From Ramlibacter albus (lineage in GTDB: Bacteria > Pseudomonadota > Gammaproteobacteria > Burkholderiales > Burkholderiaceae_C): DNA of 64,000 nucleotides. The position numbers were made by a program, and so were the translations under genes. The notes beneath the pieces were generated by a model. The model did no database searches and was not told where the DNA came from. It worked only from the letters and a program-made list of their open reading frames with translations. This document shows positions 28,218 to 36,600 of this stretch, one piece after another. How positions within the stretch are numbered: position 1 is the stretch's first letter; each line of letters begins with the position of its first letter. Location: positions 1-64,000 of the forward strand of contig NZ_JACORU010000018.1 of the NCBI RefSeq assembly GCF_014297445.1, in the 5' to 3' direction.

Positions 28218-29011
28218 CGACGAACCCTCCCGCGGTGTCGGACCAGCCGGTTCTGAAGCTGCTCAACGTCGAGAGCGCCTACGGCCCGATCAAGGCCATC
28301 CGCGGCGTGAGCCTGCAGGTGCGGCGCGGCGAGATCGCCACCGTGCTGGGTTCCAACGGCGCGGGCAAGACCACCATCCTCAAGACGATCAGCGGCATCA
28401 TCGACCCGCGCAAGGGCAGCATCGAGTTCAAGGGCGAGGAGATCACCGCCAACGACCCGGCGCACATCGTGCAGCAGGGGCTGGTGCACGTGCCCGAGGG
28501 GCGCGAGGTGTTCCCGCTGCTGTCGGTGCACGACAACCTGCTGATGGGCGCCTACACGCGCAAGGACCGCGACGGTGTCGCGCAGGACATGGAGGCGGTG
28601 TACCGCTACTTCCCCATCCTGAAGGAGCGCGCCTCGCAGGACGCCGGCCTGCTCTCCGGCGGGCAGCAGCAGATGCTGGCGATCTCGCGCGCCATCATGG
28701 CCGCCCCCGACCTGATCCTCCTCGACGAACCGAGCCTCGGCTTGAGTCCCAAGCTCACGAAGGAAATCTTCGAGATCGTGGTGCGCATCAACCGCGAGCG
28801 CGGCACCACCATCCTGCTCGTGGAGCAGAACGCCAACATGGCGCTCAACGCCAGCGACTACGGCTACGTGCTGGAGAACGGCCGCATCGTGATGGAAGAC
28901 ACCTGCGCGCGGCTGCGCGAGAAGGAAGACATCAAGGAGTTCTACCTGGGCATGAAGGAGGCGGGCGTGCGCGGCGACCGCCGCTGGAAGAAGAAGAAGA
29001 CGTGGAGGTAG
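28214..29011 (+). CDS. livF: ABC transporter ATPase LivF
   Basis: This encodes 265 residues. Walker A is G-S-N-G-A-G-K-T-T, signature L-S-G-G-Q-Q-Q-M-L-A, Walker B L-I-L-L-D-E-P-S-L-G-L-S. A Lys/Arg-rich tail (R-R-W-K-K-K-K) follows the usual end. It forms the ATPase heterodimer with LivG. The acyl-CoA synthetase gene starts 4 bases later. Confidence 0.92.
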   Translation: MTTNPPAVSDQPVLKLLNVESAYGPIKAIRGVSLQVRRGEIATVLGSNGAGKTTILKTISGIIDPRKGSIEFKGEEITANDPAHIVQQGLVHVPEGREVFPLLSVHDNLLMGAYTRKDRDGVAQDMEAVYRYFPILKERASQDAGLLSGGQQQMLAISRAIMAAPDLILLDEPSLGLSPKLTKEIFEIVVRINRERGTTILLVEQNANMALNASDYGYVLENGRIVMEDTCARLREKEDIKEFYLGMKEAGVRGDRRWKKKKTWR

Positions 29012-29015
29012 CGCG

Positions 29016-30875
29016 ATGAGTAACCTTTGGGAAGCGGGCGAGATCACCAACACGGCGGGCGAGCAGGGCGTGCCGGGCGACACGGTGCCCAAGATGTTCT
29101 GGAACGGCGTGGGCAAGCGCGGCGCGAAGGTATGCATGCGCCAGAAGGTGCTGGGCATCTGGCGCAGCTGGAGCTGGGACGATGTGGGCACGATCGTGTC
29201 CGAGGTTGCAGGCGGCCTGATGGCGCTGGGCTTCAACGAGCGCGAGACAGCGTCGATCCTCTCCAACACGCGCGCGGAGTGGGCCTGGGCGGACCTCGCG
29301 ATCCTCTCGTGCAACGGCGTGACGAACGGCATCTATCCCACCGACGCCGCTTCGCAGGTGCACTACCTGTGCGAGGACTCCGGCACGCACTTCCTGTTCG
29401 TGGAAGACGAGGAGCAGCTCGACAAGGCGCTGGAGATCCGCGAGCAGCTGCCGCAACTGCGCAAGGTGATCGTCTTCGACATGAAGGGCCTGCGCGACCT
29501 CGACGACCCCGACGTCCTCAGCCTCGAGAAGCTGCGCGAGCTGGGGCGCGAGTTCAATGCGAAGAACCCCGGCGAGATGAAGCGGCGTGTGGAGGCGAGC
29601 AAGCCACAGAACCTGGCGCTGCTGGTCTACACCTCCGGCACCACGGGCAAGCCCAAGGGCGCGATGCACAGCCACGCGGGCATCGTGTACCAGCTGGCCG
29701 CCTACCCCGACCTGATCCCGGCGGAAGAAGGCGGCGACCGCATGTGCTTCCTGCCGCTGTGCCACATCGCCGAGCGCATGTTCGGCGAGTACGTGCCGCT
29801 GTACGTGGGCATCACCATCAACTTCGTCGAGAACCCCGAGACGGTGCCCGAGGACGTGCGTGAGATCCAGCCGACGGTGCTGTTCGCCGTGCCGCGCGTG
29901 TGGGAGAAGTTCTATTCGGGCGTGATGATCGGCATCAAGGAAGCGAGCCGGTTGCAGCAGGCGGCCTACGCGTGGGGCATCAGCGTGGGCCTGCAGATCG
30001 CGGAGAAGACGCTTGCGGGTGAGCCGGTGGATGGGTTCCTGAAATTCAAGTTCCGCGTTGCGCGAGCGATTGCGCTCGATAACGTGCGCAAGCTGGTCGG
30101 CATCAACCGCGCGCGTTTCCTGCTCACGGGCGCCGCGCCGATCTCACCCGACCTCGTGAAGTGGTACATGGCGCTGGGCGTGCCGATGCTGGAAGCGTGG
30201 GGCATGACCGAGACCTGCGGCGGCAGCACCTGCGTGCCGCCCACCAAGCTGAAGATCGGCAGCATCGGCCCTGCGGGCAACCACAACCAGATGCGCATCG
30301 ACCCCGAGACGGGCGAGATCCAGGTGAAGGGGCCCAACATCTTCATGGGGTACTTGAACCAGCCCGAGAAGACGAAGGAGACCTTCACCGAGGACGGCTG
30401 GCTGCGCACCGGCGACGTGGGCGCGGTGGACGCGGACGGCTTCTACCGCATCACCGACCGCATGAAGGACATCATCATCACGGCGGGCGGCAAGAACATC
30501 ACGCCGAGCGAATTCGAGAACGAGCTGAAGTTCTCGCCGTACATCACCGACGCGGTGGTCATCGGCGACCGGCGCCCGTACCTCACGGTCATCATCATGA
30601 TCGACCAGGAGAACGTCGAGAAGTTCGCGCAGGACCACGACGTGCCCTTCTCCAACTATGCGAGCCTTACGCGCGCCCCGGAGGTGCAGGCGCTGATCCA
30701 GCAGGAGATCGACAGGGTGAACAAGAAGTTCGCCCGCGTGGAGCAGGTCAAGAAGTTCTTCCTGCTCGACACGCAGCTCTCCGCGGAAGACGAGGAGCTG
30801 ACGCCGACGATGAAGCTGAAACGGCAACTCGTCCAGAAGAAATACCTGCCGCAGATTGAAGCGATGTATTCGTAG
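29016..30875 (+). CDS. AMP-dependent long-chain-type acyl-CoA synthetase
   Basis: This encodes 619 residues. The P-loop-like motif Y-T-S-G-T-T-G-K-P-K-G lies near residue 205, A-W-G-M-T-E-T near 392, and G-W-L-R-T-G-D-V-G ... R-M-K-D-I-I-I-T-A-G-G-K-N-I near 463-495. It activates a carboxylic acid to its CoA thioester via an acyl-AMP. Being inside a liv operon, it probably activates the acid that the transporter imports. Chain length and substrate are unknown. Confidence 0.92.
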   Translation: MSNLWEAGEITNTAGEQGVPGDTVPKMFWNGVGKRGAKVCMRQKVLGIWRSWSWDDVGTIVSEVAGGLMALGFNERETASILSNTRAEWAWADLAILSCNGVTNGIYPTDAASQVHYLCEDSGTHFLFVEDEEQLDKALEIREQLPQLRKVIVFDMKGLRDLDDPDVLSLEKLRELGREFNAKNPGEMKRRVEASKPQNLALLVYTSGTTGKPKGAMHSHAGIVYQLAAYPDLIPAEEGGDRMCFLPLCHIAERMFGEYVPLYVGITINFVENPETVPEDVREIQPTVLFAVPRVWEKFYSGVMIGIKEASRLQQAAYAWGISVGLQIAEKTLAGEPVDGFLKFKFRVARAIALDNVRKLVGINRARFLLTGAAPISPDLVKWYMALGVPMLEAWGMTETCGGSTCVPPTKLKIGSIGPAGNHNQMRIDPETGEIQVKGPNIFMGYLNQPEKTKETFTEDGWLRTGDVGAVDADGFYRITDRMKDIIITAGGKNITPSEFENELKFSPYITDAVVIGDRRPYLTVIIMIDQENVEKFAQDHDVPFSNYASLTRAPEVQALIQQEIDRVNKKFARVEQVKKFFLLDTQLSAEDEELTPTMKLKRQLVQKKYLPQIEAMYS

Positions 30876-30897
30876 CTACCCTAGGTCCGTCGCATCC

Positions 30898-30914
30898 GCG
30901 ACCAGCAGTCGCGT
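30898..30914. other. small hairpin after the acyl-CoA synthetase gene
   Basis: CGCGAC and GTCGCG pair over 6 bp with a 5-base loop in the 112-base gap before the first binding-protein gene. No T-run. It might attenuate transcription or protect the mRNA end; evidence is slight. Confidence 0.25.
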
Positions 30915-30987
30915 AAGTGAATGTGACGGCCGGCGCATCCCGAAAGAATCCGGGCTCCCCCCGACATCCATTCCTTCCGGAGACGTC

Positions 30988-32232
30988 ATGAAGCTGAAAC
31001 TCGCCTTCCTTGCAGTACTGGCCAGCTGCGGCCTCGCCCACGCCCAGAGCCCCGCGCCGGGCGTGACCAAGAACGAGATCGTGCTGGGCACCATCCAGGA
31101 CCTCTCCGGCCCGCTCGCCGCCTACGGCAAGCAGATCCGCATGGGCATGCAGATGCGCGTGGAAGAGGCTAACGAGCTCGGCGGCGTGGGCGGCCGCAAG
31201 ATCAAGCTGCTCGTCGAGGACGACGGCTACGACCCGCGCAAGGCCGTGCTCGCCGCGCAGAAGATGATGGCGCAGGACAACGGTATCTTCGCGATGGTGG
31301 GCCACCTGGGCACCGCGCAGAACATCGCGGCGCTGCCTTCGCAGATGGAGAAGAACGTCATCAACTTCTTCCCCATCGCGGCCGCGCGCGAAATGTACGA
31401 GCCGCTGCACAAGCTCAAGTTCGCCAACGCGTCCACCTACTACGACCAGATGCGCATCGGCGCCGTGCGCATGGTGAAGGACCGCAACATCGCGCGCGCC
31501 TGCATCATCTACCAGGACGACGACTTCGGCCTCGAAGTGCTCAAGGGCACCGAGGACGGCCTGAAGACCATCGGCAAGCAGCTCACCGAGAAGACCAGCT
31601 ACAAGCGCGGCGCCACCGACTTCTCCTCGCAGGTCGCGAAGATGAAGGCGGCCAACTGCGAGCTGGTGGTGCTGGGCACCATCATCCGCGAGACCGTGGG
31701 CACGATGGCCGAAGCGAAGAAGAACGGCTTCAACCCCGTGTTCCTCGGCTCGAGCGCCGTCTACACCGACCTCATCCCGAAACTGGGCGGCAAGCTCGCG
31801 GACGGCCTGTACGCCACGATGACGGCGCAGCACCCGTACCTCGACGCCGCCGAGCAGCCGGTGCGCTTCTGGGCCAACAAGTACAAGACCAAGTACAACG
31901 AGGAGCCGACGGTGTTCTCCGTGTACGGCTACGGCGCGATGGACGCGTTCGTGAAGACCGCCTTCAAGACCGGCCCGCAGCTGACGACCGATACCTTCGT
32001 CAGGACGCTGGAGGGCATGACCTTCAACCGCGACATGTTCGGTACCGCCGAACTCACGTTTAGCGCCACCAAGCACCTGGGCAACCAGTTCTCCCGCCTG
32101 TCGCAGGTGCAGGACGGCCGCTGGAAGGTGGTGTCCGACTACGTCGCCTTCTCCGGCCTCAAGCCGGTGCAGAAGAAGGACGGCAAGTGGGTGGTCGAAT
32201 CCGAGTTCTTCCGGGACGGCGCGAGTCACTAA
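30988..32232 (+). CDS. branched-chain-type ABC transporter substrate-binding protein, paralogue 1
   Basis: This encodes 414 residues. The signal peptide (about 1-20) ends A-H-A; GGAG precedes the ATG. The mature part is a periplasmic-binding-protein type I fold: G-T-I-Q-D-L-S-G-P near the start, V-E-D-D-G-Y-D-P-R-K-A, and Y-Q-D-D-D-F-G-L-E-V-L. It is the periplasmic receptor for LivHMGF. It has about 27 extra C-terminal residues compared with the next gene, with which it is clearly a tandem duplicate. Confidence 0.92.
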   Translation: MKLKLAFLAVLASCGLAHAQSPAPGVTKNEIVLGTIQDLSGPLAAYGKQIRMGMQMRVEEANELGGVGGRKIKLLVEDDGYDPRKAVLAAQKMMAQDNGIFAMVGHLGTAQNIAALPSQMEKNVINFFPIAAAREMYEPLHKLKFANASTYYDQMRIGAVRMVKDRNIARACIIYQDDDFGLEVLKGTEDGLKTIGKQLTEKTSYKRGATDFSSQVAKMKAANCELVVLGTIIRETVGTMAEAKKNGFNPVFLGSSAVYTDLIPKLGGKLADGLYATMTAQHPYLDAAEQPVRFWANKYKTKYNEEPTVFSVYGYGAMDAFVKTAFKTGPQLTTDTFVRTLEGMTFNRDMFGTAELTFSATKHLGNQFSRLSQVQDGRWKVVSDYVAFSGLKPVQKKDGKWVVESEFFRDGASH

Positions 32233-32246
32233 GGGTTAAACCTTCC

Positions 32247-32275
32247 TTGACACTGCGGGCCGCCCGCGAAGAATG
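32247..32275 (+). promoter_or_regulatory. candidate promoter of the second binding-protein gene
   Basis: TTGACA at 32247-32252 is a perfect -35 box. The best -10 (AGAATG or AAGAAT, around 32269-32275) is poor. A GC-rich inverted repeat lies between them. It would let the second receptor be made independently of the operon. Confidence 0.3.
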
Positions 32276-32308
32276 CCCTGTGCCTCATTGCACAAGGAGT
32301 GTTCGCGA

Positions 32309-33472
32309 ATGAAAACACGGCTCGCCCTCTTCGCCACCCTCGCCTTCGCAGCGGGGGCCCTCCACGCCCAGTCGCAGGGCGTCACCAAGAACGAGATCCT
32401 GATCGGCAGCATCCAGGACCTGTCGGGTCCGGTTGCCGCCTACGGCAAGCACTACCGGCAGGGCATGCTGCTGCGCGTGGACGAGCTCAACGAGCAGCAA
32501 GGCGGCATCAACGGCCGCAAGCTGCGCGTGCTGGTCGAGGACAACGGCTACGACCCCAAGCGCGCGGTGCTGGCGACGCAGAAACTCGTGAACCAGGACA
32601 AGGTATTCGCGATCGTGGGGCACATCGGCACGGCGATGAACAACGCGTCGATGCCGATCCAGTTCGAGAAGAACGTCATCAACTTCTTCCCGCTCACGGC
32701 GGCGCGCGAGATGTACGAGCCCTTCCACAAGCTCAAGTTCTCCGCGGGTACCAGCTATTACGACCAGGTGCGCACGACGCTGCCCAAGCTGGCCAAGGAG
32801 AAGAACGCGAAGAAGGTCTGCGCGCTTTACCAGGACGACGACTTCGGCCTCGAAGTGCTGCGCGGCGCGGAGGACGGTGCGAAGGCCGCCGGCATGACCG
32901 TGGCGGAGAAGACCACCTACAAGCGCGGTGCCACCGACTTCTCGTCGCAGGTGGCCAGGCTCAAGTCGTCCAACTGCGACATGGTGGTGCTGGGCACCAT
33001 CATCCGCGAGACCATCGGCACCATCGCCGAAGGGCGCAAGACCGGCTACAACCCCACGTGGCTGGGCACCAGCGCCGCGTACACCGACCTCATCCACAAG
33101 CTGGGCGGCAAGGCGGTGGAAGGTCTGTACGCCGGCATGTCGGTGCAGCACCCGTACCTCGATGAAGCCTCGCAGCCCATCCGCTTCTGGGCGCAGAAGT
33201 ACGTGACCAAGTACGGCGAGGAGCCCAGCGTGTTCTCGGTGTACGGCTACACCTCGACCGACGCGTTCATCCGTGCCGCGCAGAAGGCCGGCACCAATCT
33301 CACCACGGAGAGCTTCATCAAGGCGATGGAGTCCATCGTGTTGCCGCCGGACATGTTCGGCTCGGCGGAAGGCAAGTTCGGGCCCAACAAGCACTTCGGC
33401 ACCGACCAGAGCCGGCTGTCGCAGATCGTGGATGGGAAGTGGAAGGTGATTGCTGATTACGGCAAGCACTGA
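32309..33472 (+). CDS. branched-chain-type ABC transporter substrate-binding protein, paralogue 2
   Basis: This encodes 387 residues. The signal peptide (about 1-20) ends L-H-A; AAGGAG precedes the ATG. Its motifs run in step with those of the previous gene (G-S-I-Q-D-L-S-G-P, V-E-D-N-G-Y-D-P-K-R-A, Y-Q-D-D-D-F-G-L-E-V-L), and long stretches are near-identical. It shows substitutions in loops likely to contact ligand, so it may broaden or shift specificity of the same transporter. Confidence 0.92.
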   Translation: MKTRLALFATLAFAAGALHAQSQGVTKNEILIGSIQDLSGPVAAYGKHYRQGMLLRVDELNEQQGGINGRKLRVLVEDNGYDPKRAVLATQKLVNQDKVFAIVGHIGTAMNNASMPIQFEKNVINFFPLTAAREMYEPFHKLKFSAGTSYYDQVRTTLPKLAKEKNAKKVCALYQDDDFGLEVLRGAEDGAKAAGMTVAEKTTYKRGATDFSSQVARLKSSNCDMVVLGTIIRETIGTIAEGRKTGYNPTWLGTSAAYTDLIHKLGGKAVEGLYAGMSVQHPYLDEASQPIRFWAQKYVTKYGEEPSVFSVYGYTSTDAFIRAAQKAGTNLTTESFIKAMESIVLPPDMFGSAEGKFGPNKHFGTDQSRLSQIVDGKWKVIADYGKH

Positions 33473-33499
33473 AAAACAACAGCCGATACTTCTGTCTCG

Positions 33500-33523
33500 G
33501 GCGGGTGACTGAGCTCACCCGCC
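33500..33523 (+). terminator. hairpin at the end of the liv operon
   Basis: GGCGGGTGA and TCACCCGCC form a perfect 9-bp stem with a 6-base loop, 27 bases after the last liv-operon stop. No T-run follows; it is still the best candidate 3' end in the 173-base gap before the RHS gene. Confidence 0.5.
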
Positions 33524-33645
33524 ACGAGTGAATCAAGCGCTTCTTGCCGCAAACCGGCGGGGCCGCCTGTTAGAACTAACAGTGCACAGCTCGCCCCAAT
33601 GAAGTTAACGTCCCACCCGGATCGAAACCGAGGGGGGACCTACCG

Positions 33646-36600
33646 ATGCCGACGATGCTTCTGGCGCGCATTCGCGCGTTCATGAGCAGTACCGTGGCTG
33701 CGCTTCTTGCAGTTGCGTTTTTCTTCTTGCCTTCGCTGCCGGCGCATGCGTCCGGGCAAGTGGAGATTCTTTCGAAGTGCCCCGCGTCCTGGTGGGCGGC
33801 GTCGCAGCGGTTCACCGCGAGTTGCACCAAGGAAGCCGCGTGCATCAAGTACAGCGGCACGCGCACCTTCCAAGGCATCTACGTGGCGATGTCGGGCAAC
33901 CAGTACTGCGAGTACACCGACGGGTACAGGGTGACCCTGAGCGGCCTGTACCCGGAGCGCGGCGACATCTCCTGCCCGGCGAACGCGACGCTCAGCTACA
34001 CGACCTGGGGGCAGTACCCCGTGTGCACCTGCGACGACCCGTACTTCACGGTCGACGGGATCAGTTGCACGACGCCTACGCCGCGCACCGTTGCATCGAA
34101 CGGTGGAAGGACCGTCAAGGTCGGCGACGGGCCGGTGGTCTTCGCGGCCAAGGTGATGCAGGGCACGCCCAAGGCTGGGGTGATGGTGCTGCTGTACCCG
34201 CATGCGGGCAACTTCGGCGGCTTCACCTTCGAGAGTACGCCGTATACGGATGCGAACGGGGAGGTGCGCATCAAGTATTCGTCGACGTGGGACCTGGTGG
34301 GCGCGACACGCGAGGCGGTGCTGTCCATCGCCTGTGAAGGCTGCACGAACCGCGCTTTGGTCAAGATGACGGTACTCGGCAGGCCTGCCTTGCAGGCGCA
34401 GATGTGCCACCGCACCGAATTCCCGATCGAGCTCACGAGCGGGACGAAACTGCTGGAAGAAGCCGACTTGCAGGATGCAGCGCTGCATCCGCTGGAGTTC
34501 ACGCGGCACTATGCGAGCCGCTGGGACGAGCTGCCTGCGGCGGGCCTTGGAACGCACTGGAGCCATAACCACGCGCACCGCGTGGCGCTGGGAACCGAGT
34601 GGCGCACGGTCCTCTTCGGTGACGGGACATCGAGCCGTTTCCGCAATGCAGCCGTCCCTGCCGGCGCAGTCGCGAACTGGTCCTGCCCCTCCGGCGTGGA
34701 CTGCCCGCCGCCAGCTGTAGTGACCTCAGCGCCTGCCACTTGGCAGGCCGACGGCAACGCGGACTCGATGACCGACGAGGGCGATCGCATCGTCGTGAGG
34801 CGCCTGCACGACGGAACCGTTTACGAGTTCGAGAAGGCCACTGGGCGCCTGCTGGTGATGCGTGGCAGCAACGGCTGGGCCTATACCTACGGTTATACGG
34901 GCGGCCAGCTTGCGCGCGTGAGCAATGCGTTTGGCAGGTCGATGACGTTCGACTGGGATGCGGCCGGGCGGCTCGTTCGTGTCGTCGGGGCGGACGGCAA
35001 CAGCGTGTCTTTCGGCTTCGACAGCGCCGCACGCCTGGCGCAGGCGACGCACAGTATGGGCACGAGCCGGGCGTACCTCTATGAGGACACCCGCTGGCCG
35101 AACGCTGTGACAGGTCTCGTGGACGAGCGCAGCCAACGGTGGGGCAACTACGCGTACGACGCGAGCGGCCGGGCAGCGGTGAGTGAACTGGCGAGCGGCG
35201 TGCACCGGCGCAGCGTGGCCTATGGCGAGCAGTCCACTGCCGTCAGCGATGCGCTCGGCACCACGCGCACCTACCAGTACTCGCGGATGACAGGCGCGGC
35301 CAGCGGTTTGGCGCTCACGCAGTCGAGCACGCTGGGCGTCGCAGGCGAGAGCGTTGCGCAGCGCACGCTGGACGTCAACAGCCTTGTGGTGAGCGAAACC
35401 GACTTCCTCGGCATCACGACCCTCTTCACCTGGGATGGGACGCGCCGCCTGCAGACGGCGCAGACCCGCGCTGCCAACCGGCCCGAAGCGCAGACGACGC
35501 AGACCGAGTGGCATCCGACGCTGCGTCGGCCTGTGCGCGTAACGGAGCCGGGTCGCACGTCAGAGTCGACTTGGGACGCCCTGGGCAACCTGCTCACTCG
35601 TACCGTGACCGACACCGCAACAGGCGAAGTGCGCACGTGGCGCTGGACCTACGCCGCGAACAACCTGCCCACGTCCATGACCGACTCGGAAGGCGCCACC
35701 TGGCAGTACGCGTACGACAGCTTGGGCAACCGCATTCGCGAGAAAGACCCGCTCGGGCTGGAAACGGTCTACACGCATGACGCGGGCGGCCGCGTGCTGA
35801 CACAGACCGACCCCAGCGGCCTCGTCACGCGCTACACCTATGACGGTCGCGGCCGATTGCTCACTCAGGTGCGCGGCAGCGACTCAAGCAGCTTCACATA
35901 CACACTCACGGGGCAACTCGCCAGCGCCACGCTGCCGAACGGCTACCAGGTGCAGTACACGTACGACGCCGCGCAGCGCCTCGTGGGTGCCACGGACAAC
36001 CAGGGTGGCGTCATCGCGTATACCTTGGATGCCGAAGGCAATGCCGTGCGGCAGGACGTCAAGGATGCCGCTGGCAACATTGCGCTGACGACCTCACGCG
36101 TCATCAATGCGCTGAACCAGGTGGTTGCCATCCAAGGCGCCGCCGGTCAAAACACCCAGCTGTCTTACGACGCCAATGGCGAGCGCGTTGCGCAGACCGA
36201 CCCGCTGAACCAGACGACGCGGCAGTCGCTCGACGGCCTGCGCCGGATCTCCTCCACGACATTTGCAGACAACGAGTCGGCCTTGCAGTCGTGGAACGCG
36301 CTGGACCAGCTCACCGAGGTGACCGACCCGAAGAAGGTCAAGACCTCGTACGCCGTGAACGCGTTCGGCGAAGTCACGCGCGAGAGCAGCCCGGACATCG
36401 GCACGGTCACCTTGAAGCGGGATCGCCGGGGCGACGTGGTCGAAAGCCGCGACGCGAAAGGACAGGTCACCCAGATTGAGCGCGATGTGCTCGGGCGTCC
36501 CGTTGTGATCCGCTACCACGCGCGCAGCACGGTGCGCATCACTTACGACACCGCTGGCTTCATCTCCAAGATCGAAGACAGCTCGGGCCGCACCTTGTAC

